Assembly (NCBI RefSeq): GCF_949628215.1
Contig: NC_134282.1
Span: 11,592,223-11,656,222 of the forward strand
DNA length: 64,000 bases
DNA from: Phalacrocorax aristotelis
Lineage: Eukaryota > Chordata > Aves > Suliformes > Phalacrocoracidae
Reading direction: 5' to 3'
Shown: piece after piece, positions 1-11,440 of the stretch
Position numbering within the stretch: position 1 is the stretch's first letter
Layout of the letters: each line of letters opens with the position of its first letter
Notes under the pieces: model-generated
What the model was told of the DNA's origin: nothing
The model's database searches: none
The model's input: only the letters and a program-made list of their open reading frames with translations
Position numbers and translations under genes: made by a program

Positions 1-3000
1 GAAACAGCCTTTGAAAAGGTGGGGTGCAAGGATGGGCAGTGTGGTGCATGCCCCCTCCCTCATCCACCTCCCAGGGACACTCTAGTCCCCGTGTCTGGTG
101 GGTAAGTTGGTGCTGGGTGTTCCCAGCTGCAGCCCCAGGGTGCAAGGAGGCAGCTGCTGGCCCAGCTGACATGTTTATGTTGTTCCCAGTAGGGGAGCAA
201 AAGCCTTCACCGAGCCACTAAACCAGGAGAGAGAAGAAGGAAAAATGTGTATTGGCATCCTCTCCCCCAGCATTTTTCATCCTGCTTTAGGTCATTTTAG
301 CCATAAATGTCAAACTAATTAGGAGAAAACAAGACCTGATTTGAATCCCCAAGATGAGACTGCATTTTTTCTGTTGTCAGTAATTTCTGTTTTCTTTTGT
401 TTTGAGGTTTTGGGTTGGTTTTTTGTTTGTTTGTTTATTTTGTTTCTCTATCTCGTTTGAGCTGTCTGCAGGAGGGGAAACAAGCCCACTCCGAGGATAT
501 TTCTGAGGTATTACCTCTAATGAGCCAGTATTCAAGCCTGCCTGTTTACATTAAAAGACACCGGATCTTGTTAAAAAGGTTAATATGTGCTGCAGCTAAA
601 ATCCTAACTAAATCTCTTAAACCTTTGGTTGTTTATCTACTGTGGTGTTGAATTTAGTGTGTAACCTCTAAGGTGTGCTGCCAATGATGGATTCAGGTTG
701 TAATCTCTGCAGGAGAGGAAGCTGAGTCTTCTGTATGCAAACTGCTGATGATGTTAAGGGCCATCAGCAAAGAACAACTAATCCTCCCAATAATGCCAGC
801 ACCAGTTTCTTGTCTGTACCACAATTCATTCTTAGGAAAGAGTTGTAACTTAATGTAATGTCTTTTCCCCTCCCCGCCCCGCCCCTAATTATGTAGAAAT
901 ATTAATCTTGCAGGCTTCTATACAATTAAAAGCTTTTTTTTCTGCTTTTCAGAGACATCCAAAGAATAAGAATGTCTACCCAGGGATGCATGTACATTAT
1001 AAGACCTGCATATCTGTATGTCTGTATTCTTAACTTATTTTATTAAAAAAAAAATGTTGTTCCATTTGAGTAGGAATTTTAGGCAGCAAAAATACAATTT
1101 ACACATACAGTTGAACCCCAGAAATACTGGCCATGTTGTCAGGTATGCAGCTTGGCAGAGTCTTGTCTCACAGCATTCAACCTACTTGCTAGCTGTGAAT
1201 GCTTAAATCCCTACCCATCACAAACATTCCTGAGCTCATGTCACTGATCTGTTGTAACACAAAGGCTCACTGTCTCTCTTCATGGTCCATCAAATTTGAA
1301 GGTACCTTACTGATACTACTGGGGGGGGGAAAAAAAACAACCAATCCTGCTCACTTACAGGATGTCACTCTCTGGGAGGGATTTGAGACCACTGTGGAAC
1401 TGGAGACTATTGGCATTGGAATTATGCAGCTAAATGAGTAAACCCATCTGCTCTCATTAAAGTGGTAACGTTTAAAATAAATAATGCTTTCCAACAGAAA
1501 ATAAAATATCAGGGACTTGCTATATCTTACTACATTTCCTATGCAGTATGCTCACATAGTTAATAATGATTCACTGAGAAATTGATTGGAAAGGTTAAGC
1601 TTTATGACAAAAGCCTGTGTTGCAGTGGTTTGATTTCTTTGCACGCATTTCAGCAGTGATCAGCAGCTGAAGGATACACTGAATTCTTAGGTGACTGTTT
1701 CAGTACCAGCAGCAATACAGAATTTATTATCTTCTGTAATTCATTAAGCCATACATACTTAAATAATAGAAAGTACCTAAAGATGATTAGCAGTGTCGAT
1801 TACCTAAAGTAATAGAGTTAAAATAGTTTTGAGGTAGCTCTACAGTATGTCAGTGTCACTGAGAAGACTGTTAGGAAAATAGAGTTAATGAAACCACTTC
1901 ATTGTCAAGAGCTGAAGCATAGTGAGTGAAGGACTTGTTAGGGCAAATTGTGGTAGGGGTGAATGAGGACATAGCTGGAACGGTGCTGGAAAACAGGACC
2001 TAACACCAATTGCAGTTTGTGCCACAAGGCAATGTCATATGTCACTGTAGTTTCTTATGGCCATCTCCATTACATTTTAGCAAAATACCCCCTACGGCCC
2101 CCAAAGCCCTATTGAGCATCAGTGCTGGCCCGCAAACAGGGCTAAGCATACAGGGAAGAGTCACTCACCTCTGCAGTGGGCTCTGGCACAGTTTTCAGCC
2201 AAGATTTCTGTGCCATATGGGCCCTGTGGAAACGCACAGACTCCCAGCCTGCAAGCTTTTCAGTATCATTTCCTTGATAATATTTGCATTTGCTACTTTG
2301 TAAAATAAAGTCCATGAAAGCATGTTTCTGGGGGTATGTGGTCAGTGAATTATTGAATAATGACAGAAACTTGTATGTAACAACCTCAGACTTCGCCAAC
2401 CTGGTAAATAATGACTTTTTGTTCAAAGCAGACTTGCTCATTTGGCAGGTGCCAGGAAACTTCAAGCGAGACAGATCAGTGTGAGCTGATCACACCACCT
2501 CCCAGTGGGATAAAGGACAATAGCAGTGCTACCCAGGATGCCTGGAGTGACCAGGGGGCTATCTGAGGCTCAGGGGAAGCAGTACAACTGTCTTCAGACC
2601 ATATTATCGCTGGTCCCAGGAAGGGTTGGAAAAGAAAAAAAAAAATCCTACGAGGTCTCTCTCTTTAAGCTCCTAAAAATACTTCAACAGTCTGTCCTCT
2701 TCTTTTCTTGGAAGAAAACTCTCCATCAACTAATTTTAGGTACACACATAAAATGTGCACTTCATCCTTTCACGGAGATGTCACAATCTTTTTTTTATCA
2801 TGAGAAAATGTTTTATGAACCTGTTTTGATGCAGCATCAGCAAGGAGAAGGATGAACTCTGCAGACTGGGAAGGAGCCTTCATGAGCTGGGCTTCAACCA
2901 GCCCAGCGTCATCCTTGCCTCCCAGCAACAGCCAGAATCCTAGTGCGGGCATGCTGCACTGGTAGCAAGGGAGAGTCTGAGCTCACAAGGCATTGCCCAG

Positions 3001-4112
3001 GAAATCCTTCAGAAGAAATTACCTGTGCAATATTTAAACTGCTTTTAATACCATGTCTGCTTGCTTCAAGACAATATTGTTTACGTGTACCCACATCTTG
3101 CTACAAAAATAGAACACTAAAATGGACTCGGGAAGAATAAAGATCTTCAAATTGCTAGATTTGACCCACTGGTTTTAGTTATTACCTCTGTTTTCAGCAT
3201 TATCATCTATAAACAATCAAATTCCCAGGATACCATACAAATAGTTCATTTACTCATTAAACTATGACAGAAGAATGTAACACTGGTTGTGCTATGCAGC
3301 CACATTTCTCAGAGCAGAATGGCACTACTTTAAGACATAAAATTGCATAATTGTGGGCTTAGTGTTCTAGTTACAGCATTTACAAGCATTATATTTTATC
3401 TTAAAAAAAAAAGAAGAGAGAAGTGTTTGAAAATGACCCCATCAAACCAGATAATCAGCAGCAAGAGACAAAACGGAGTTTATTTTGTGTACAGTAATGA
3501 AGGAAAAGCAAGAATTCCCATGACCAGCCAAATGCTGTTGATGATGAATGTAGGTAGTTCTGGGGCAGTTACCCAACAAACCAGGCAGAGGGGTGAAAAG
3601 GGTATTCTGAGAAAATTCATGCAGTGTTTTATTTCTGCCTTATTTCATACATACCTTTCCCGTTGCCTTTCAGTCTTTTTCCTTTCAATTTTTATTTTCA
3701 TTTCGTCTTTCTGCTCTTTCCATGCCTTGATGGACTGCTGAGAGAGTGAAAAGTGAGTAAAATTCCTCAACAACCTTGAGGAGTTCACATTATTTCAGCA
3801 AATTATGCATATTTCTTCTGTATAAGGCCTGGGGACTTCCAGCTTACCATAAATGACATTTCTTGCTTTTCTCATGCAAAGCTTTACTACACTTAGAACC
3901 AGGAATGTTTTTGTTGTACAAGACCAAAGCCACTCATTGAGAAGCTGTTCATAAAGAATAATATTAAACTAAAACCAAACAACATGTTGCCTTCCTATGT
4001 TTAATGAGAGCTTCGTTCTTCTTACCTTGCCAAGTCTGGGATGCTTTCAAAATTAAATGTCATTTCTGAGGCCTAGAGGCTTTCAGGTTGGGTTAGAGCC
4101 AGACCTAAGTGA
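1..4112. other. Non-coding DNA, left edge to the solo LTR
   Basis: No gene is recognisable on either strand. Open frames are all under about 135 codons and lack family motifs. Simple sequence includes a TTTG-type run at about 417-443 and a G9A7 run at about 1321-1336. The base composition is ordinary, AT-leaning vertebrate intergenic DNA. Confidence 0.7.
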
Positions 4113-4117
4113 ATCAG
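4113..4117. repeat. Left target-site duplication of the solo LTR (ATCAG)
   Basis: ATCAG immediately precedes the LTR terminal TG and is repeated exactly after the terminal CA. One further A also matches if the last LTR base is counted in the repeat. Confidence 0.85.
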
Positions 4118-4709
4118 TGTTGTGGTTTAACCCCAGCCAGTAACTAAGCACTGCACAGCTGCTCATTCACACCCCCATCAGTGGATAGAATCAGAAGAGT
4201 GAAAGTGAGAAAAATCGTGGGTTGAGATAGACAGTTGAATAGGTAAAGCAAAAGCCATGCACACACACAAGCAAAGCAAAACAAGGAATTCATTCACTAC
4301 TTCCCATGGGCAGGCAGGTGTTCAGCCATCTCCAGGAAAGCAGGGCTCCATCACAGTTAGTAGTTACTTGGGAAGACAAACGCCATCACTCTGAACATTC
4401 CCCCCCTTCCTTCTTCTTCCCCCAGCTCTATATGCTGAGCATGACGCCATGTGGTGTGGAATATCCCTTGGGTCGGTTGGGGTCAGCTGTCCCGGCTGTG
4501 TCCCCTCCCAACCCCTTGTGCCCCCCCCAGCCCACTCGCTGGTGGGGTGGGGTGAGAGGCAGAAAAGGCCTTGACTCTGTGTAAGCCCTGCTCAGCAGGC
4601 ACTAAAACAGCCCTCTGTTATCAACCCTGTTTCCAGCACAGATCCAAAACAGAACCCCATACCAGCTGCAGTGAAGAAAATTAACTCTACTCCAGCCAAA
4701 ACCAGCACA
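4118..4709 (-). mobile_element. Solo LTR of an avian endogenous retrovirus (ERVL-like)
   Basis: This 592-bp element has canonical TG...CA ends and, on the minus strand, runs from TGTGCTGGTTTTGGC to GTTAAACCACAACA, a sequence I recognise as a common LTR in neoavian genomes. It is flanked by perfect 5-bp direct repeats ATCAG (4113-4117 and 4710-4714), a target-site duplication length usual for ERVL. On the minus strand it carries a TATA-like CATATAGAG (4426-4434), preceded by a CRE-like TGGCGTCA (4442-4449). The expected polyadenylation hexamer region reads ATTCAA (4236-4241) and looks degenerate. There is no gag, pol or env sequence beside it, so it is a solo LTR left by recombination. The ERVL class assignment is an inference from the duplication length and recalled similarity. 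Confidence 0.88.
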
Positions 4710-4714
4710 ATCAG
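4710..4714. repeat. Right target-site duplication of the solo LTR (ATCAG)
   Basis: ATCAG directly follows the terminal CA at 4708-4709 and matches 4113-4117. Confidence 0.85.
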
Positions 4715-5090
4715 AAATTAAAATATTTATTGAATTGTAGAACTAGAAGTAGAAATATATAAATGCTTCTGAAAAAACATCAAAAGTCTTTCCAAAGGGT
4801 GCATCATACTGTAGCAACCAGAGGCAGATTGTGGCCAGAGAGTATTTAAACAACATGCAGAAAAAACTATAGAGGAAAAATCAAAGCTTTCCTTGATGAA
4901 GTTCTTGTTTGTTTAAATGCTCAGCATGGGGTTTTTTGGCTTTAATTCATTGCAATGTTCAGATCTGTGCATTTAAATCTGTGCGTAAAAATGCAGGCTT
5001 TCCAGTGCTGTGTCTTTATGGAGTCAGACCTTTGGGAAGTATTTTCAGGGAGACTATAAAGTGGCCCCAAATTCAAACACTTTTGTTACT
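4715..5090. other. Non-coding DNA between the LTR and the CR1
   Basis: About 380 bp of AT-rich sequence. I see nothing specific in it. Confidence 0.7.
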
Positions 5091-5387
5091 TCACAGAGTC
5101 ACAGAATCACAGAATCCCAGGTTGGAAGGGACCTCAGGGATCATCTAGTCCAACCTTTCCGGGAAGAGCACAGTCTAGAAAAGATGGCCCAGCACCCTGT
5201 CCAGCTGAATCTTGAAGGTGTCCAACATGGCCGAGTCAACCACTTCCCTGGGGAGATTATTCCAATGGTTGGCTGTCCTCAGTGTGAAAAATTTCCCTCT
5301 GGTGTCCAATCGGAATCTCCCCAAGAGCAATTTGTGTCCGTTCCCCCTTGTCCTCCCCATATGACTCTGTAAAAAGGGAGTCTCCAT
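5091..5387 (-). mobile_element. CR1 LINE, 5'-truncated 3' end
   Basis: Read on the minus strand, this is the 3' terminus of an avian CR1 non-LTR retrotransposon. The last ~70 codons of ORF2 (5175-5387) are still open, with the family's typical [25 protein letters not shown] and LDRVLGHLF stretches ending in TAG. They are followed by an ~84-bp 3' UTR with the familiar GGACTAGATGATCCCTGAGG segment and terminal ATTCTGTGA-type octamers (5091-5115). CR1 copies are usually 5'-truncated like this one. The retained frame suggests a fairly young insertion, but the fragment encodes only the C-terminal end of the reverse-transcriptase polyprotein and cannot be active. The upstream limit is uncertain by some 10-15 bases. 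Confidence 0.93.
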
Positions 5388-5400
5388 CTTCTTTGTCTTC

Positions 5401-5478
5401 TACTTGTCTACTTGTCTTGTCTACTTGTCTTGTCTACTTGTCTTGTCTACTTGTCTTGTCTACTTGTCTTGTCTACTT
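5401..5478. repeat. 13-bp minisatellite (TACTTGTCTTGTC)n next to the CR1 5' end
   Basis: Five full, identical units run from 5409 to 5473, with a partial unit before (5401-5408) and after (5474-5478). The array starts about 14 bp beyond the truncation point of the CR1. Identical units imply recent expansion and likely length variation. Confidence 0.95.
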
Positions 5479-8400
5479 CACCTTCTCTGTTGGCAAGTGC
5501 AAGGTATGTGATCATCATATGCATGGTACTCTCCATGCTTTGCTGATGAGGCCTAGATGGGAGCGTATGCCAGAGACCAGCCTCCAGTTGTAGTCTCTGC
5601 TGCAGAAGCAAGTGCCAGACAGGGTCAGGCTCCATGACGTGCATGTGGGTGCTGAGTGTGCACCTTCCTAAACCCGAGAGGTGCAAATCAGCATGCTCCT
5701 CTGTGGTGAAACAGAATAAATAGCAGCGGGAAAGAAAATATGAAGGAGTCCAGAAGCAGCTGGGAACACTCATCTTTCCTCATGTCTTTTTCACTGCATT
5801 GGGAACAAAAGCCCAGCTCCATGAGAAGGCAGAGCTTGCCAATGAAATGCAAAAACGTTGAGGTCTTCTGAAGATAAAACCATTTCTAAAAATCAGCTGG
5901 AGTCCTGCAGAGGACACCATGGGGACTGGCACATATGGTGGCTCTGCAGGGGCTGCTGCCAGGCAGAGGACTGGCACCCCCCGAGCTCCCTTGTCTGGGG
6001 TCCAAGAGGCTCGTTGACTGTATAGGTACATTTGGAGGCCTTTGTCTCATATTTGTCCCTGCACTGGCTGAAGTGATTTTACAAGGTTTGGAAGCCTCTG
6101 CATAACCTTTATCCACAAAATGGGCTACAAACTTCCTCAAATCCAGGAAACCATACATTATTTCTCTTAACTACAGGCACTATCCCTGCTTTCTGCTAAG
6201 CAGGCTGCCTGATGCGCTCAGTACCACATAGCTCCTTGACACCGCCCTACATGGGAATATAAAACCATGGGTTATGCTTGGAAGACATTAACCTAAAGAT
6301 AAAAAAGACATAATTGAACACCATGGGAGTACAGTAGTTTTATCTCTCTGTTCTCACACCCTGTGTATTTTGGGCTGTCCTGGCTCTGTGGCAACAGTTG
6401 AGGAAGAGGATCCTACAGCAGCTGCAAAGCTTCAGCAGGCACCGAAGTTGCCTGTGCTCTTTCTCCTTTCTGTTTTATGGCTGGATGCATAGTTGTGCAG
6501 TGAGAAATCAGGACACTCATCCAGCTACTTTTGCAGAAGAATGAAGACAGTTCTCAGACAAACATTTTAGCATCCAAATACTAGCAACGACCATATAATC
6601 ACTTAACCCATTCTCAGGCATGTGTCTCAGAAATATCATTTTCATAATAATGTTTTAAAAGAAAAGCCAATTGTCTTTTAGTCACAAAACTGATTTTTTT
6701 TTTTTGAAGTGCACACAGCATCAACAAATATGTACTCTAACACACAGAGAGGCTCCCCAGTGCTTCTGGGCAGGGCTGGAGGATGCTCTGGCTCTGCCGA
6801 GTTATACATAACACAACTGTTGCCATTAAATTCATCTGTGTCAAGGTAGTGCCCCAAAACCCCAGGTGAGGTCAGGAGGCAGCACACCAGATGTAATGCA
6901 AACCAAAGGGTAATCCCTACCCTGAAATATTGCCAAATTAGGTAGCAGTGGAAGCAGGTAGTGCGAGTCAAAGTATTACTGTCCTTGACCAACAGGTGAG
7001 GAATAACGACGGGGGAAGGTGATGGCAAACACTTCTTTCCTATGTGGAAAAATCAAAGCAGAGTGAGCTACTGAGGCTTACAGGGGAGAAATCTGTGACA
7101 GAGCTCAAAATCACAACCCTGCCTCTGAAATCTCAATCCTGACTGAAGTAGCCAACCTCAGGGTCTGACTTTCACAAGCGAGCACGAAGGGACAGAAATC
7201 ACAGCTCATTGTTCAGAGCTGCTGATGGTTTTGTTACACCATTTATTTTCAAAAACTGAAATTGCTGTCAGGAAGAAATTAGCTATTGAATAGAGAGAAA
7301 GGATGATGTGCCCTCCAACACCTTCTGAAGAACACTTTCTTTTTTTTTTTTTCTTCCTTTTTTCTTTGCTTTTTAAAATTACCCTGTCATTATTGCTCCC
7401 TGAAGACTTACTGCTAAATGTTCATTAATTTCAATGGCCAAGACCCAACTCTTCGACCAGACTCAAGTATCTCTCTTATTTGTGCAAGACCTTGAATAAT
7501 GTTAGCCAAATTCCCTCTTTCTGATATAATTAATCTGACTTAGAAGGAGTTACTCATACTTTATAGCGACATAAATAAGAGGAGATTCAGGTTCAATGCT
7601 TCATTTTCCATCTGCGTCAGAAGTTAACTAACAGCTTTATTCCCTGATCCTGCTGAAAGAGCTGATGACGGTGGTACACAAACAAAGGCGCCTTCACATG
7701 CAGAGTTGTGTATGTTGTTGTTAAACAAACATGCCCATGTTAACTTCAGCCTCATTAAAAATACAAGAAAAACATTCATCCTGGAATCCCAGACAGGCAA
7801 TTGGTACAAGAGGATGTGTTCTAAGCATTAAAAAACCCACAAAAAAACACTCCAAAACAAACAGGAAAAAAACCCACTGTAAAACCAAGGTAGGTAAATA
7901 CCCAAAATTATAAACCTTAAAAAAGAAAATATGTTTCCTATGTCCTGCCTAGTATGTCTTGAATCACGGATAAAAGGATTTAACATTCTTTTTACTCTAT
8001 CCACTTTTAATAGGAAAATCCAGGTGCAGATGTGGGCTTGATTCCAGTGCCAAGCTGCCTGCTCTGTTTAATAAAGAGTTTAATGCAATTTAATCCAAAG
8101 AAGCAAAGAGCCCTAAGACACCAGCACTAGCGATTCAGAATCCTAATTAATTTTCTCTTGGTCACAGTTGTCACAGAGATTCCCTCGCTTGTGCTTCTGA
8201 TAATAGTGCTTAAAAAAAATAAATCCAATATACTATGTTTGCGCCCAGTTGGAACTCCTAGTGAAATGATTAATATTTATACAAGAAAATAGAATATTAC
8301 CAACCAGAATTATTCCATTATCTCCTCCTTCCCCTTGCTTTGTCCCTGCCCATGATATCATTCTGTCATTAATGAAGGGATAAGCATAAATGCATGGAAA

Positions 8401-11364
8401 TACTGCTGGCTGAGCCTGCTTCATAGTATGCTGGTGTTTAGGAATGGGAAGCAGAAGATATTCCCACCTCTGCCAGCAAACCTGCAGGGAGACAGGGCAG
8501 AAGTACCTTTCCACCACATGAGGAGAAACAATTTTGGGCTTGCAAAGATGAGCAGGTTATTTGAATTTCATGGGCCAGTGACACTGTTTTGCAGGAAGCA
8601 AGTGAAAGCTATGCTCTCCTTGACCTGGAAGAAGTCATTGAAAGAAAAATCATTAATTACTGCACATGCAGCAGCCACTGCTCTCCCACCATGCAACACA
8701 GTCAGGGCCATGCACCGAGGACACCCACAACCTCCAAACCTAAATGAGTCAGGAAGATAAGCAGCAACAAAATGGCCTTAGTGGGACATGCAGTGGTGGC
8801 ATCGAGAAATTCAGCAACCCAGCAGCTACTACAAGGAAAAGCTAACTGGCATGTTAACCAGTGCAGCTGACTGGAGGTGTAGGTTTGTATAGGCAAATGC
8901 TAACCATAGGGAAAACCAATCTTTCCTGGGAGGCTGTGCAAGAGTCTTTCCCAGAGCGATGGACATGTCTGTAATTCCTGCAGGCCATGTCTCTTACCCA
9001 TTTGGAAGTGGGCAGCAGCTGCCTGCATTTACGACACAGAAAGCGCTGTCTCCAGGGGCAGGCGTAGGGCTGGCCATGTGCTCAGCACACCCAGAGCAGC
9101 TTGTGTGTCCAGTACCTACACATGGTGATATGGACATTTCAAGAAGTATTTTGTTTCTAGGAACATAGACCATGCACTTATTGCATTTCATTCTGGACTA
9201 GGGTGAAATTCTGACTGAGAAAAACAGGGACTCAAATAATGTATCACAAATTCAATATGAATAAAAATGAACAAACACCAGAATTTCTGACCTGTAGCCA
9301 TAATATCACTTTTGTAATATGATGACACCATACCAAGTTATTTTATTTCCTCCTGATTCAAGATCCAAATGCTATTTGCTAAAAGCCAGTTCAGTTTTTC
9401 TGAAGTTAATAAATATCCTTCTGCAACAAAACATAAGGATTTTCTGCTGAAAGAAAATAATAAACATTTGACAATTTAAACAAAGTGAACCCTGCTGAAA
9501 CCCTTTGAGGCTCAAATATATTGCTTTTTCTTTCTTCCTCCCAAATCACAGATTTTAATAAATGACAGAAGTAGACCATGTTATACAAGGGACTGTTACT
9601 AAGCAGATTGGGAAAAATACTAAACATCCAGTGTCTGCCTGTTCAATGGAAACAGTTTCATTGCATTCATTGATCTCACCTTTATCTTTTTCACTCCCGC
9701 TTAAAGACACCTGAAACAAAATGAGTTCCAGTGAGGACACAAGCACTGATAAAATACATCTCCTGCTGTTCAGTGGACAGTGATTCCATGGTATTCCAAA
9801 CCATGTGCAAACCAAGACAAAGAGAGTTTATGTAAGGGATGCCTTTGGAGCTGAAGGAAACAGCTGAGGAGATGGCAGTCCTGCTGCCCATGCCTGCAGC
9901 TGTTCTCTGCTGCAGGGGTTTGGCTCTTCAGCTGATCTTCATTTGAAAATTTTCAGCTCTTTATTTTGCTCCATCCTCTGTTCTCTACCTTCCCCAGAAG
10001 GCTGAAGAGAAAGTTACTGCAAAGATCAAGAGATTATCAATAGTGCCTCCTGTCCTAAGAAATTTGGCAATAAAATTAAGACCATTACAACCTTGTTTTT
10101 AAAAGAAGATTTTTCTAGCCCTTTTCCATGTGAAGACAGAACCGCTAACTAAGCACAAGGCAATCACTATGCAAACTGGTTTCCACTGTCGCAGCAAAGG
10201 AAACTATCAAAGATTTCTCTTGGCCCACCTCCCCCTCTTTAGCTATGTACAGTAAATTACACAGTAAAAAGAAAATAATGAAAAAAAAATCACAAAGCCT
10301 ATTGCATAATTATTTTCAGGAATGATGCTGGGTTGTTTTGGTTTTATTTTTTAATAATTCATGTGATGACCAGGTTTTGGGATGCTACAGATCTGGTCAC
10401 ATATAGAAAATTTAATTATTCTTTAAATTATTTAAAGGGCAGTGGCATTTGTCACCAGATAACACACCTGTAGATTATCTCCTTGGAGACTTGAGTTCTT
10501 TCAGCCTAGAGTTCATAACAACCTGGAAATCTTCAGGGCTGATCTGTAATGGCAAGCACAGAGTCACCATGCGTGGACAAAGAGCGATGACAAAGCGGTG
10601 TGTGAGGCTGGACCTCCTCCTCCACCACACCCGACATTACTGTAAACATTGACTGGTGCCAAAGCTGGAGGGTCAGACTCTTTCTTTGCAACTTTTCTGC
10701 TCTTTATTTGCTGCTGATGGAGCTGCAATTCTCGTACTACTACGTAGTACAACTACTACGTAGTAAGTTGCACTAGCAGAAAGAGGTGAAGTCAGGGCAG
10801 TACAGAGGGTTCGCCTACAGAGACCTGGTGAAGGTAATCTGCCATCACCTCCTTTTAGAATCCATCACACCAGGATGCTGGTGGGGGAGTCTTTTGGGTA
10901 CATTACAACAGTATTTATTATGCCACGAGAATATCTGAGTCTATATTATGCTGTAAAACCCCAAAACCCACAGAGAAGCTTCATGCACAACAAGCAAACC
11001 ACACTATTTCACAACAGATGAGTTTTAACCAAGCTACACATAAATGCTGAGCTGTTTTTTAATGACCACCTACAAGGACTGGTGGGGCAGCCCCTGAGTG
11101 AGGTGACACCTGAGTGCAGTTACGCTGCTCAGGAGTTATTCAGCATCTGGAAAGATTGCACAGACTACTTAGAAAAATGCCTTTGAAACTGCCTTTTTCC
11201 AAAAGGAATGGTACCTCTGTGAACATCAATGCCTCCCTGTCAAAGGGAAAAATTATGTATTGTACAGAACAATGGTGACAGAAATAAATATTTTTAGATT
11301 ACTGAGAGGGTTATATGCAAGAAGAAAAGAACTCAGTTTGAGGTTTTACTTAAGAAGCAAAACC
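5479..11364. other. Non-coding DNA
   Basis: No gene recognised. Frames such as 6678-7028 and 8428-8760 lack conserved motifs. It contains a T/C-rich tract at about 7337-7375, a pair of 12-bp palindromes at 10738-10765, and otherwise unremarkable sequence. Confidence 0.65.
10738..10765. repeat. Two copies of a perfect 12-bp palindrome TACTACGTAGTA
   Basis: The palindrome occurs at 10738-10749 and again at 10754-10765, separated by CAAC. Each half-site pair centres on ACGT. Weaker complementarity (CAAC against GTTG) flanks the second copy. Function is unknown. Confidence 0.9.
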
Positions 11365-11367
11365 CAT

Positions 11368-11440
11368 TAAGGCCTGGTCTTTTTCCCATTGATGTCTACA
11401 GCCCTTTACCAGTGCTTCCAATGTCAGCAGCACTCTGCTT
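11368..11440. repeat. Possible ancient palindromic amniote repeat
   Basis: The words aaggcctggtctttttccca, ttgatgtctacagcc and cttccaatgtcagcagc resemble the 'GGCCTGATCC...CCCATTGAAGTCAATGG' family of old interspersed repeats seen in reptiles and birds. Divergence is high, and the call rests on memory. Confidence 0.3.

Noticed and set aside
3343..3741. 132-codon plus-strand frame
   Set aside because: No motif, low-complexity T/C-rich end (FFLSIFIFISSF), and no splice or promoter context.
4306..4584. 92-codon plus-strand frame
   Set aside because: It lies inside the solo LTR, which encodes no protein in this region, and is antisense to its sense strand.
5348..5593. 81-codon plus-strand frame with repeated CLVYLSCLLVLST residues
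   Set aside because: The hydrophobic repeat is only the translation of the 13-bp minisatellite and is antisense to the CR1.
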